Shown piece by piece: positions 37,123 to 45,412 of a stretch of 64,000 bases of DNA; position 1 is the first letter of the stretch; every line of letters begins with the position of its first letter. The DNA lies in NCBI RefSeq assembly GCF_009797025.1, contig NZ_CP047027.1, forward strand, positions 3,410,001 through 3,474,000, written 5' to 3'. Origin of the DNA: Cellulophaga sp. L1A9. GTDB taxonomy: Bacteria; Bacteroidota; Bacteroidia; Flavobacteriales; Flavobacteriaceae. The position numbers and the translations under genes are program-made. The notes under the pieces are model-generated. The model saw only the letters and a list, made by a program, of their open reading frames with translations, was not told the origin of the DNA and did not search any database.

Positions 37123-38361
37123 ATGGATTTATTTACGATTATTAGTATACTCATGGTACTGGTTTCCCTTTTTGCCTATCTCAATTCTCGGATCTTAAAA
37201 TTACAAACTACGATAGGCACCATGATTATTTCCATTCTTTTTTCTATTGGAATACTTGGGTTATCAAAACTATTTCCAGATTTAATCAAATTTGAAAAAA
37301 ATATTGTAGGAACAATAGATTTTAAAAAATTGTTGATGGAAGGCTTATTGAGTTTTATGCTCTTTGCAGGAGCAATACACGTAAATTTCAATGAACTGAA
37401 ATCACAAAAGTGGAAAATAGTTGCTTTTTCTAGCTTAGGTGTGTTAATTTCTACGGCCTTAGTTGGAGGTATTTTTTTCTGGGTGTTAGAACGAATAGGA
37501 ATGCCCTTACCATTGATACATTGTTTACTATTTGGAGCCTTAATTTCTCCTACAGATCCCATATCAGTTATGGGCATTTTAAAGAAAATTGGTATTAAAA
37601 AATCCATGGAAACTACCATAGTTGGCGAAAGCCTTTTTAATGATGGAGTAGGGGTCGTTGTTTTCTTAACTTTATTACAATTTGCAAGTACAGGTAACTT
37701 AGACGGTGTTGATCCGCTAGGTATCGCAGAAAATTTCCTGATTGAAATTGGTGGAGGTTTATTGTTTGGTTATGTTTTAGGCCGTGTTACGCATAGAGCA
37801 ATTTCAAAAATTAGCTCTTACGAAACGGAAGTGCTTATTACCCTAGGTATGGTAATGGGGGGCTATGCCTTGGCAGGAAAGATTGGGGTTTCAGGGCCTA
37901 TTAGTATGGTTGTAGCGGGACTTATTTTAGGAAATAAAACCTATCGCCAAGAGAAAAAAGAAAATACCGTAGATTATGTAGATAAATTTTGGGAGTTGAT
38001 TGATATTCTATCTAACGCTATTCTATTCGTACTCATTGGTTTAGAAATTGTATTGATTCCGTTTACACGCCAGCTTATAATTGTAGGTGTATTGGCTGCG
38101 TTTGTTGTGTTATTATCTCGCTTTTTGTCGGTAGGGGCTCTGGTTGTATTAATGAAAAAATGGATACCATTTGATGCAAAAACATCGTTGATAATGACTT
38201 GGGGCGGACTAAGAGGTGGTATTTCTATAGCAATGGCGCTATCCCTGCCGAAAGAAGTTTCATGGGATTATATTGTGCCTGTTACTTATTTAGTGGTGAT
38301 ATTTTCTATTATTATACAAGGATTAACCTTAGAGAAAGTAATTGTTCGGTTAACAAAGTAA
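37123..38361 (+). CDS. Sodium/proton antiporter, CPA1/NhaP type
   Basis: A 412-aa protein with about twelve TM helices. Family motifs are present: GALISPTDPISVMGILKK, GESLFNDGVGVVVFL (conserved ion-binding ND pair), and MTWGGLRGGISIAMALSLP near the C-terminus. No large cytoplasmic C-terminal domain. It exchanges external protons for internal Na+ or other cations. With a sodium-type N-ATPase in the same window it suggests an active sodium cycle. A structured leader precedes it. Confidence 0.9.
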   Translation: MDLFTIISILMVLVSLFAYLNSRILKLQTTIGTMIISILFSIGILGLSKLFPDLIKFEKNIVGTIDFKKLLMEGLLSFMLFAGAIHVNFNELKSQKWKIVAFSSLGVLISTALVGGIFFWVLERIGMPLPLIHCLLFGALISPTDPISVMGILKKIGIKKSMETTIVGESLFNDGVGVVVFLTLLQFASTGNLDGVDPLGIAENFLIEIGGGLLFGYVLGRVTHRAISKISSYETEVLITLGMVMGGYALAGKIGVSGPISMVVAGLILGNKTYRQEKKENTVDYVDKFWELIDILSNAILFVLIGLEIVLIPFTRQLIIVGVLAAFVVLLSRFLSVGALVVLMKKWIPFDAKTSLIMTWGGLRGGISIAMALSLPKEVSWDYIVPVTYLVVIFSIIIQGLTLEKVIVRLTK

Positions 38362-38503
38362 TTAGTACTAAACTATTCGTCCGCTATTTTGGGTGAAATA
38401 TCAAGCCAATGCTTTGTCTAGTTTAAAATCAGAAACGAATAAGAAAATAGTAAAGACGTAAATAGAACGCTTTTTTAAATAATGTATTTATTAACTCTAG
38501 CCT

Positions 38504-38692
38504 CTAGGTATGGGTAAATAATTTTTTCTGTAAGTCTTCCAATTCTTTTTCTGTTTTCTTTAGCTCTTTGTGAGCTTCTAACATTTCTGTTTCCTCTTGA
38601 GCATTTAAATGATCATATATGTCAAGTGATAGTCTTTTGTGGCGATCGTGCAATCTTGCTAGCTGGTCGCGCTCATTTATTCCATGAATCAT
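38504..38692 (-). CDS. Small helical-hairpin protein (YdcH/DUF465-like)
   Basis: A 62-aa protein with LARLHDRHKRLSLDIYDHL and a second charged helix (EAHKELKKTEKELEDLQKKL), the helical hairpin plan of DUF465/YdcH proteins. Family membership is by pattern only. It has a motif-2 promoter on the minus strand, which supports it being a real gene. Confidence 0.6.
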   Translation of the reverse strand: MIHGINERDQLARLHDRHKRLSLDIYDHLNAQEETEMLEAHKELKKTEKELEDLQKKLFTHT

Positions 38693-38797
38693 AATAGTAC
38701 TATTTAATAATTAGTAAATTGAATTTTATTAAGTCTTGGTGCTCTAATGAATTTTATAAATTGTATTATTTCTTCAAACTACGACTTAATGCCCAAC

Positions 38798-38843
38798 TAA
38801 AATTAGGCAAGTTAAAGGAAAGGCAGTGCTACTTTTGTTGCAC
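38798..38843 (-). promoter_or_regulatory. Motif-2 operator and -7 box for the YdcH-like gene
   Basis: GTGCTAC-TTTT-GTTGCAC (38826-38843, one mismatch to symmetry) pairs with TAATTTTA on the minus strand (38798-38805) at the 29.5-bp offset. No box lies at that offset on the plus strand. The leader is about 100 nt. Confidence 0.66.
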
Positions 38844-39112
38844 TCTATGGCTATTTTTTTTCGTGAATAATTAATAAAAAAGAAAACGTTTAACAAAAAA
38901 TCTGTCTTCTGAAAAGACTATCAGAATAGCAATCCGCACTTGAAATTTCAAGAATTACATTTTAACTTACAAGATGTCATCCCTTGTAGACTAAGGGGCT
39001 TACGTTCTAAAGATCAGATTTTGTATCATCAATTTGTTTTCATTTTGAACATCCCAGCGTAATCACCTTATTTCTATTAATTGATTATTAAAATCAAAGC
39101 ATTTTATAAGAA

Positions 39113-39158
39113 CTGTTACAAAAGTAGCACAGCACGAAATGGGCTATTTATAATTTTA
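39113..39158 (+). promoter_or_regulatory. Motif-2 operator and -7 box for the YflT-like gene
   Basis: CTGTTAC-AAAA-GTAGCAC (39113-39130) is followed by TAATTTTA (39151-39158) at the 29.5-bp offset and the ATG 37 bp later. Confidence 0.66.
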
Positions 39159-39194
39159 CTAAGAATTTAAGTTTAACTAGTAATACTTATAAAT

Positions 39195-39722
39195 ATGAAA
39201 AATGGAGTTACTGTCGCAATATGCGAATCACATAACGAAGCCGAAAAAGTAGTTAAGGAATTACAAGATTCAGGTTTTGATATGAAAAAATTATCGATCA
39301 TTGGTAAGGATTATCATGAAGAAGACAAGGTTATAGGGTTCTATAATACGGATGATAGAATGAAAAGTTGGGGATCCGCTGGTGCTTTTTGGGGAGGAAT
39401 TTGGGGGCTTATTTTTGGAGCTGGATTTTTTCTAATACCGGGTCTTGGTCCTGTGATGCTGGCAGGTCCTATTGTTTCCTCATTGATTGGAGGTCTGGAG
39501 GGAGCCCTCATTGTTGGAGGTTTGTCTGCCTTAGGTGCAGCTTTAGTTGGGATTGGAATACCAAAAGATAGTGTTATCCGCTATGAGACGGCTTTAAAGG
39601 CAGATAAGTTTTTAGTAATTGCCCATGGTACTGCTGAAGATATGGAGCACGCAAAGAAAATAATGTCTGGTTCATCTGCTACAGAGGTCCATGTTCATTC
39701 AGGAGAAAGTGTATCAGCATAA
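39195..39722 (+). CDS. General stress protein 17M-like (YflT) membrane protein
   Basis: A 175-aa protein. The N-terminal domain (VAICESHNEAEKVVKELQDSGFDMKKLSIIGKDY, about 6-39) is typical of YflT/GSP17M proteins. A Gly-rich hydrophobic core follows (about 58-120; WGGIWGLIFGAGFF and three similar segments) of glycine-zipper type, then a second copy-like domain (FLVIAHGTAEDMEHAKKIM). It is probably inserted in the inner membrane, and stress associated by family. It has a motif-2 promoter; a PepSY-like gene follows. Confidence 0.82.
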   Translation: MKNGVTVAICESHNEAEKVVKELQDSGFDMKKLSIIGKDYHEEDKVIGFYNTDDRMKSWGSAGAFWGGIWGLIFGAGFFLIPGLGPVMLAGPIVSSLIGGLEGALIVGGLSALGAALVGIGIPKDSVIRYETALKADKFLVIAHGTAEDMEHAKKIMSGSSATEVHVHSGESVSA

Positions 39723-39777
39723 ACAAGTATTAAACAATGTTATTTTAACTGAAATTAATATTTTAAAATTTAAAACC

Positions 39778-40311
39778 ATGAAAACAACAATTTTAAGTAT
39801 AGTACTGGTAGGGTTTGCCTTCCAAACCTATGCACAAGACATGCTTTATCGAGCAAAAATAAAAGTAGAAGAAGTACCAGAGTTAGTAGTAAGCGCAGTA
39901 GAAGAAGATTTTCCTGATTTCTTAATTGTGGAGTACCTTGCGTTACCTTTAGAATATGTAGAGGGAGATGTTTACATCAACCCAAATATAGATTCTAATG
40001 CAGATTACGACACTTTTCAAATAGTTCTGAAAGAGCATGGAAAAGAACTTACGGCTACCTATGATAGTGATGGTAACCTTATTAAAACTACAGAGCATTT
40101 AAAAAATGTAGCACTACCTTATGCCGTAAGTAAAGCTATTGCAAAAGAATATCCTGAATGGAAATTTGAAAAAGATTCTTACGACATGGTTCAGTTAGGA
40201 AATAGCAAAGCGAAAAAACGCTATAGAGTTATCCTAGAAAACCACGGTAAGAAAATAAGAGTTCACACCAACGCTAAAGGCAAAATATTAAATCATCATA
40301 AAAGAGTTTAA
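39778..40311 (+). CDS. Exported PepSY-like protein
   Basis: A 177-aa protein with a signal peptide (MKTTILSIVLVGFAFQTYAQ) and two PepSY-like repeats (VPELVVSAVEEDFPDFLIVEYL and LPYAVSKAIAKEYPEWKFEKDSY), each followed by a strand pair ending in G-K-ELTATYDSDGN or G-K-KIRVHTNAKGK. It is periplasmic and of unknown role. ATG 39778 is preferred over 39691, which would add residues overlapping the upstream gene. Probably co-transcribed with the YflT-like gene 55 bp upstream. Confidence 0.78.
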   Translation: MKTTILSIVLVGFAFQTYAQDMLYRAKIKVEEVPELVVSAVEEDFPDFLIVEYLALPLEYVEGDVYINPNIDSNADYDTFQIVLKEHGKELTATYDSDGNLIKTTEHLKNVALPYAVSKAIAKEYPEWKFEKDSYDMVQLGNSKAKKRYRVILENHGKKIRVHTNAKGKILNHHKRV

Positions 40312-40343
40312 TATTTTATGTTTATTTTAATTGTTTCCACAAT

Positions 40344-40382
40344 ACAGGCAGGAGTAGAAAAATAATAACTACTGCTGTCTGT
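40344..40382. terminator. Bidirectional terminator between PepSY-like gene and glucoamylase
   Basis: An imperfect stem: ACAGGCAGGAGTAG (40344-40357) with CTACTGCTGTCTGT (40369-40382). T-rich sequence follows on the plus side and A/T-rich sequence on the other, between convergent genes. Confidence 0.65.
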
Positions 40383-40447
40383 TTATTTTAAAACCTATTT
40401 TTAACGAAATAGAATGCTTATTTAGATAAGCTAAGAATATTTTAAAA

Positions 40448-42835
40448 TTAACTATTTGTAATGTTAACCAAATAGTTTTTTCCTTCCCATTTGGCCGTTT
40501 CTTTCCAGTAAAATGTAAATTGTAATGAGCTAGACGCTTTATTTTCAGGTTTAATATCTGTTACAAATACGCCAATATTTAGACTCTTAGATTCTTTAAT
40601 AGCTTTTGTTTTCCAATCGTTGTCCGTCCAATGAATAGTGCATGGGGCAAAGGTCTCAATTCTCAAAGTTTTTCCTTTGGGAATGATCTTTATTCCGTTG
40701 TCAAATCGCCATATTTGAAATTCTGATTCCTTCCTTTGTAAGAGGTAACGTTCCTGTGTCTGGTCGGGCATGTCAAACACTTTTTTATCCTGTATGGAGA
40801 CGCAGAGTTTTATATATTCTGCATGCGCCCAGGTAAGTGGCATTGCAGACCCCGTATGTTCTCCAAAGTACAGTCCTTTTTCGGGAATGTCATGAGTATC
40901 CCAAATCTGTTCGGGTAAAAGGCCGTTGTTTGCAAAGCCATCCATAGCCTGTAAAAGCGTATTGGCATATTCAATATTTCCTGCGGCTATTTCATAATGT
41001 CCCCTTTCTCCAGAAAGCAAGGGCCATGGCCGCCCTATTCCTGTGCCATCATATGGATCCCCATTTTCATGTTCTCCATAGCCATCATTATTGTAACGGT
41101 ACCAACAAGGGCCATGGGGAGTATTTACTTTTAATTGCGCATCAATGACCTTTATGGTATTTAGTATCTTTGGATCATTAGGGTCACGAAGCCCAAAGCG
41201 CACTAGAGCTAAAGTATCTACACTTATCAGTTCATTAATTTTTACTGTTCCTTTTCCATAATGATGATTCTTTAATTCCATTGTCCTTTCGCCAAGTTCG
41301 GATGCAGGCACATCAGTAAATGGATTTATACGGATGTAATAACCCTCCACGCCAATTTCTCTTGCCAAGGGTGTATTCGTTACATAGGTGCGTAATTCTA
41401 TAGTTTCATTCCAACAATCAGCTGTTTCGCGACAATATATAGCGAAGTCATTTTCTCCATTAATTTCGGCCAGTTTTGCACCAGCTAGCAAAGCTGCTAT
41501 TTCTGCGGCGATGGTAAAGGGAGAAAAACCACTTTCTTCTTCCCAGCGGTCTTGTTGTGTAAATGGGCCATTTACTAATAGAAATGTGATGGCTTTTTTA
41601 GCTAAAGGCCAGTATCTGGCCATCCGATGTTCGCCTATGGTATTCCGTAAGTAACCTTTGAGCATTTCCAGTACTGGTAGGGCAATCTGATCCATTTGTA
41701 GGCCGTTCCAGTTGGGTTCTCCATGTAGCCACATGTTTTGTGGCCAACTGCCATCTGAATTTTGAGTAGACATTAAATAATTTACGATACGAGAAACGTC
41801 TGCTTTTGTTTTTAGGGCATGAAATCCGCCTGCGCTCTCTACCAAATCTCGTGGCCAAACGACATGATACCCACTTTTATCCGCATCACCCTTGGTTTCT
41901 CCCCAAGGAATTGAAAGGCTGGCAATAATACCACCGGGAAAGTTTTTAGCCTCATGCATCCGAAGCATCGCTGCGCTAATCATAAAATTCTGAGCAGGTA
42001 GTTTGTAGAGCGATTCCTGCCAGTTTTTCCATTCCTCAATATATCTTTTTTTTGCGGTCTCAAAACCGTCTAAAAGACTTGCTCTTGCGTGGTTGGCAGC
42101 TTCTAAATGTGTTCTTCCAAAGCTTAACGCCAGTACAAAATCTTGATCAGACAGATCAATTTCTCCTGTTAATGCAACATTTCCATCTTTGGCATGGTCA
42201 AACTCCCACCTCATAATTCCGTGTTGCCGAATATCAGTCCACCCGTCGGATGTGCCTACATATCCAGCGGAGCGTTTTAGCAATTTTGCAGAACAAGCCA
42301 TGGCTAAAGCGATATCTCCATTTCTAGCAAATAACATGGGGACACCTTTATATTCACCCAGCCAAGCCGTATTGTTAGCCCCCTCATTGTTCAGATGAGG
42401 GGCAAGTAGTGCGAAGAGTTTTAAGGGTAAATTCTTGTCTTTTTGTTCAAAAGTTACGTGCTGTAGAATGCTATTTCTAAAAGGATCCACAACAATTTCT
42501 TTGGTTATCTGATACTTATCAAAGGTGTCATAATTAATGATTTTATACGCAGGAATGCCATTTTCAATAGTGGAGATGGTCTGTCTTGTATCCCTTTTCT
42601 CTTCAGAAAAAAATTCATGCCCATCCGTGATAATGAATCCCATATCGCGCATACATGCAATATCTTCTTGTGGGTAATAAGCTTCATTGAGAATACCGTG
42701 GCTAATAGTTAACGTCACATTAGAAGATGCATTTAGAGCCTTGCCAATACCTGATTTGGTGCTAGAGCTCCATTTAGATTCCATTCCCGGTGCTCCAGGA
42801 GCTGCAGATTCTTGAGGTATATTTTTGATAGTCAT
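40448..42835 (-). CDS. Glucoamylase, GH15 family (glucan 1,4-alpha-glucosidase)
   Basis: A 795-aa enzyme without signal peptide, probably cytoplasmic. It has an N-terminal beta-sandwich (about 20-270; SSNVTLTISHGILNEAYYPQED), an (alpha/alpha)6 barrel (about 280-690) with YHVVWPRDLVESAGG, a candidate catalytic base in LLPEQIWD, and a C-terminal beta domain of about 100 residues. It releases glucose from alpha-glucans such as stored glycogen-like polymer. The glucose could be taken up by Glk of the 8.7 kb operon. It lies 178 bp downstream of the ArsC-like gene and could share its transcript. Confidence 0.9.
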   Translation of the reverse strand: MTIKNIPQESAAPGAPGMESKWSSSTKSGIGKALNASSNVTLTISHGILNEAYYPQEDIACMRDMGFIITDGHEFFSEEKRDTRQTISTIENGIPAYKIINYDTFDKYQITKEIVVDPFRNSILQHVTFEQKDKNLPLKLFALLAPHLNNEGANNTAWLGEYKGVPMLFARNGDIALAMACSAKLLKRSAGYVGTSDGWTDIRQHGIMRWEFDHAKDGNVALTGEIDLSDQDFVLALSFGRTHLEAANHARASLLDGFETAKKRYIEEWKNWQESLYKLPAQNFMISAAMLRMHEAKNFPGGIIASLSIPWGETKGDADKSGYHVVWPRDLVESAGGFHALKTKADVSRIVNYLMSTQNSDGSWPQNMWLHGEPNWNGLQMDQIALPVLEMLKGYLRNTIGEHRMARYWPLAKKAITFLLVNGPFTQQDRWEEESGFSPFTIAAEIAALLAGAKLAEINGENDFAIYCRETADCWNETIELRTYVTNTPLAREIGVEGYYIRINPFTDVPASELGERTMELKNHHYGKGTVKINELISVDTLALVRFGLRDPNDPKILNTIKVIDAQLKVNTPHGPCWYRYNNDGYGEHENGDPYDGTGIGRPWPLLSGERGHYEIAAGNIEYANTLLQAMDGFANNGLLPEQIWDTHDIPEKGLYFGEHTGSAMPLTWAHAEYIKLCVSIQDKKVFDMPDQTQERYLLQRKESEFQIWRFDNGIKIIPKGKTLRIETFAPCTIHWTDNDWKTKAIKESKSLNIGVFVTDIKPENKASSSLQFTFYWKETAKWEGKNYLVNITNS

Positions 42836-43013
42836 TTTTAAAAGTAATTTCCACAGTGTCCAGTCTCTGTTATGTTTTTGGTAGCATTTTTCAGGTGTAT
42901 TTTAAATACCTATTGTTATGTATGCAAACCAGAGACTCAACTTAATAAGGATACATGTATTCCTGATGTGTACCAGTAAATTTTTAATTTCCAGAACCGT
43001 TAAAACTATTTTC

Positions 43014-43379
43014 TTATATCTTGATGATATCGCTGGGAGTTTCTATAAAAATAGTTTTATTGCCACGTAGAGCAATAGGTTCCATCATAATTTCAGGATT
43101 GTGTTGGATCATTTTTATCCAATCATCTGTAGAAAAAGTATGGTGCTCAAAGAGTTTTTTATAGGCCGTATGATCTTGATTTACAAGATCAGCAACCTTT
43201 AGATGTAAACGATCGGCAAGTTCTACTAATTGTGTGCCCGTTAATTTTGTTTTCAAGATATCTACTTCTTGAATTTGTAAGCCTTCAGATTTGGCGTAGG
43301 CTAAGGTTTGTTTACCTCGCGTGGATTCTGGATTATAATATAAAGTAATTTGTCTTTTTGACGTAGCAATCTCACCCAT
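43014..43379 (-). CDS. ArsC/Spx-fold protein lacking the catalytic cysteine
   Basis: A 121-aa protein with the thioredoxin-like fold of ArsC/Spx/YffB: ITLYYNPESTRGKQTLAYA (11-29), VDILKTKLTGTQLVELA, WIKMIQHNPEIMMEPIAL. In ArsC the fourth residue of NPxCxxSR is the arsenate-attacking Cys; here it is Ser19, and no other Cys exists in the protein. Arsenate reduction is therefore unlikely; it may be a regulatory or binding homologue. It is 16 bp after a 72-aa gene in a motif-1-controlled operon. Confidence 0.75.
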   Translation of the reverse strand: MGEIATSKRQITLYYNPESTRGKQTLAYAKSEGLQIQEVDILKTKLTGTQLVELADRLHLKVADLVNQDHTAYKKLFEHHTFSTDDWIKMIQHNPEIMMEPIALRGNKTIFIETPSDIIKI

Positions 43380-43395
43380 AATCTTGATTTTAAAA

Positions 43396-43614
43396 CTAGT
43401 TATTTTTTGTTTTTTCTTCTTCTATGTAATGTTCTAATAACTCTTTAAGGCTTTCTAAATATTCCTGCATGACTATTTTGTCCATATGGGGATGAGCATT
43501 GTTCGGTAAGGTCATCGGGTTCTCATCCAAGGAGCGATAGAGTTCTGGGTAATTAGTTTCAATATTGGTTGTGAGCTGAGTAATCTCATTAAGGATGTTA
43601 TGTAAATTTTTCAT
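43396..43614 (-). CDS. Hypothetical small protein (72 aa)
   Basis: A soluble, acidic, helical protein. ILNEITQLTTNIETNYPELYRSLDENPMTL followed by a MDKIVMQEYLESLKELLEHY helix. No known family is recognised with confidence. Its place first in a motif-1 operon, 16 bp before the ArsC-like gene, supports it as a real gene. Confidence 0.65.
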   Translation of the reverse strand: MKNLHNILNEITQLTTNIETNYPELYRSLDENPMTLPNNAHPHMDKIVMQEYLESLKELLEHYIEEEKTKNN

Positions 43615-43688
43615 TAGAACGTATTTTAATTTAGATCACCTATAGTGCAACGTATTAGTAGGTTTGATTTTTTGCAGTGATTAAGCTA

Positions 43689-43731
43689 TAAAAGTATTGC
43701 AATGATTTATCAAAAAATATGATTTAGGTCA
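43689..43731 (-). promoter_or_regulatory. Motif-1 operator and -7 box for the 43614 operon
   Basis: The operator TGATTTAGGTCA (43720-43731) pairs with TACTTTTA read on the minus strand (43689-43696; one mismatch to TAnnTTTG) at the 29.5-bp offset. The leader is about 70 nt. Confidence 0.68.
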
Positions 43732-43883
43732 TACTAAAAAAAAGGGAAGTTAGGCACCAGCGATCAGTACGCTTTGAACTATTTGCTTTGTAAAAAACAT
43801 TAAACAGTATCAGCAGCACTATATTCGCTATGAAAGATAGCTGTCTTCTAATGTGGTTTTTTTTAAGAAAAAAAAGAAGTTTC

Positions 43884-44564
43884 TCAATAAAAGTTGGCCA
43901 CTTGAACAAGGCTTTCAATATTTAGCAACTGAATTTTACGTCCGTTTGTAGCAATGAGTTTATCGTGTTTAAAATCATGAAGTACACGAGCTAAAGTTTC
44001 AACTACTGTTCCAGCCATATTTGCTAAATCAGATCTAGAAAGTGAAATGTATGTATTAGGCATATCATCAACTTTATATTTGTCGTGTAAGATTAGTAGA
44101 TTAAGAGCTACACGCTCCCTTACAGTACGTTGAGATAAAACGGCCATAAGATTTGCTAACACACTGAATTCATGGCTCAAGCTTTTTAATAATAATCGAG
44201 AAAATGAAGAAGAGTCTTTTAATATTTCATTGAAATCATTTATGGTTATAAATGAGATTAAAGCGTTTTCTATGGCAACTGTTGTATCTCCGTAACTACT
44301 TTCACTTAATACCGAAGAATAACCAAAAAACTCGCCAGCATTATAAATGTATATGATTTGTTCTCTCCCATCATTATCCATTTTGTATTTTTTGACTTTA
44401 CCTTTCTGTAAGTAGAATATACCAGAGGGCAATGTACCTTCCGTAAATATAGGCTGGTTTTTACGATACTTTTTATCAACCATTATATTTTCAAGGAAAT
44501 CCCTATCCTGTGAAGGTAATTCGCTTAAAATATATTGACTATTGAATGTGAATTTAGCTATCAT
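43884..44564 (-). CDS. Crp/Fnr-family regulator with Fnr-like recognition helix
   Basis: A 226-aa regulator with a beta-roll sensor (about 15-115; GIFYLQKGKVKKYKMDNDGREQIIYIYNAGEFFGY), a dimer helix (about 118-145) and a winged helix. Recognition residues VETLAR (188-193) match Fnr VETISR in keeping the Glu and Arg that read TGA-type half-sites, so it is a good candidate for motif 1. It contains no Cys, so an Fnr-type iron-sulfur cluster is excluded; the signal is unknown. A perfect TTGATTTAAATCAA lies 47 bp upstream, suggesting autoregulation. Confidence 0.9.
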   Translation of the reverse strand: MIAKFTFNSQYILSELPSQDRDFLENIMVDKKYRKNQPIFTEGTLPSGIFYLQKGKVKKYKMDNDGREQIIYIYNAGEFFGYSSVLSESSYGDTTVAIENALISFITINDFNEILKDSSSFSRLLLKSLSHEFSVLANLMAVLSQRTVRERVALNLLILHDKYKVDDMPNTYISLSRSDLANMAGTVVETLARVLHDFKHDKLIATNGRKIQLLNIESLVQVANFY

Positions 44565-44580
44565 AAATGAGCAACAAAGT

Positions 44581-44624
44581 TAAATCTTAATTTACTTTTT
44601 AATCTGAAAATTGATTTAAATCAA
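44581..44624 (-). promoter_or_regulatory. Motif-1 operator upstream of the 44564 Crp/Fnr gene
   Basis: The 14-bp perfect palindrome TTGATTTAAATCAA (44611-44624) is identical to the classic Fnr consensus. At the usual minus-strand offset the box is only AAGATTTA (44581-44588; 4 of 6). Autoactivation or autorepression cannot be told apart. Confidence 0.6.
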
Positions 44625-44633
44625 TTTTGATCA

Positions 44634-44676
44634 AGACTTCAGTCAACCAGGGTTGTTTTTATGTCGACTACTTTTG
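44634..44676 (+). promoter_or_regulatory. Motif-1-like operator and -7 box for the zinc-ribbon/AOS cluster
   Basis: AGACTTCAGTCA (44634-44645; one mismatch to TGA-N6-TCA) is followed by the consensus box TACTTTTG (44669-44676) at the 29.5-bp offset. The ATG at 44771 follows after a leader of about 90 nt. Confidence 0.62.
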
Positions 44677-44770
44677 TACTCCACAAATAAACTATTGTAT
44701 CAATCTTTTGTAAACTACGAAATCCGCTCTAGAATACCGCACATAGTTACAAAAAATTAAAGGATATAAA

Positions 44771-44992
44771 ATGTCAAAAATTAATAGAGAAGCTGTTCTG
44801 AACTGCCCTGTTTGCGGTTCTAAATACAAGCAAAAAATGCCACAGATAGGCAAGCATATTAATAGTAAGTGTGTTTCTTGTAATACTGTTTTTGGAATAA
44901 ATAATACAAATGATTGCTGTGTTTACTGTACCTATAGCGACGTTCTATGTCCGAAAACACAAAAAAAAATAAAGAATAGCCAACGAAAGTAA
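44771..44992 (+). CDS. Small cysteine-rich zinc-ribbon protein
   Basis: A 73-aa protein with CPVC (12-15), CVSC (about 35-38) and CCVYC followed by a further Cys in VLCPKTQ. Two pairs form a plausible zinc ribbon; the NDCCVYCTYSDVLCP segment resembles a motif of small cytoplasmic proteins of unknown role. It opens the rightward cluster, 45 bp before the GcvH-like gene. Confidence 0.7.
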   Translation: MSKINREAVLNCPVCGSKYKQKMPQIGKHINSKCVSCNTVFGINNTNDCCVYCTYSDVLCPKTQKKIKNSQRK

Positions 44993-45037
44993 TATCAATT
45001 ACCTAGATCTAAAAACTATTTCAAAAATATAGAAACG

Positions 45038-45412
45038 ATGATGCAGGTTCCTAAAAATATCTATTATACAAAACATCATCTTTGGTTACAGAAGATAGGG
45101 TTATATGATTTTTGTGTGGGGATAACCGATTTTGGTCAAAAAGAAATAGGTGTTATTGATATTATTGAACTAAGTAAGAATAAAAACGTTCTAAAAAAAG
45201 GAGCTACTTGGGGTGTTGTTTATGGAACCAATGATACGTTTCATTTAATTGCTCCCTTTGATTGTAAAATTATTGAGAAAAATAGCGGCTTACAGAAGTA
45301 TACCGCATACGTGAATACGGCTCCTTATAAATACTGGTTTGCTATTTTAACCGCAAAAATAGATACTGTTTCCTTATTAACTTTTGAAGAGTATATACAG
45401 TTGACAAAATGA
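45038..45412 (+). CDS. GcvH-like protein without the lipoyl lysine
   Basis: A 124-aa protein with the lipoyl-domain plan of glycine cleavage H protein: YYTKHHLWLQ near the start, VGITDFGQKEIGVIDIIEL (about 27-45), and VVYGTNDTFHLIAPFDCKII (about 60-79). Where H proteins have the lipoylated Lys (ESVKAxSD), this protein has Asn65 and no nearby Lys, so it cannot carry lipoate in the usual way. No gcvT or gcvP is nearby. It overlaps the methyltransferase gene by 4 bp, which implies a joint role with it. Confidence 0.8.
   Translation: MMQVPKNIYYTKHHLWLQKIGLYDFCVGITDFGQKEIGVIDIIELSKNKNVLKKGATWGVVYGTNDTFHLIAPFDCKIIEKNSGLQKYTAYVNTAPYKYWFAILTAKIDTVSLLTFEEYIQLTK

Larger units (their letters stand above)
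38693..39194. other. 502-bp divergent regulatory region with two motif-2 promoters
   Basis: It contains a motif-2 promoter firing left (38798-38843) and another firing right (39113-39158). The 270 bp between them holds no gene that I can support. Confidence 0.6.

Noticed and set aside
43014..43379. Annotation as arsenate reductase
   Set aside because: The nucleophilic Cys is replaced by Ser and no ars genes are present.
43724..43918. 64-codon open frame on the minus strand
   Set aside because: It overlaps the end of the Crp/Fnr gene, covers a motif-1 operator and ends in Lys/Phe runs from A/T tracts; probably not coding.
43884..44564. True Fnr with an oxygen-sensing iron-sulfur cluster
   Set aside because: The protein contains no cysteine, so the signal must be sensed in another way or by a partner.
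45038..45412. Annotation as a functional glycine cleavage H protein
   Set aside because: The lipoyl Lys is missing and no gcvT or gcvP is nearby.
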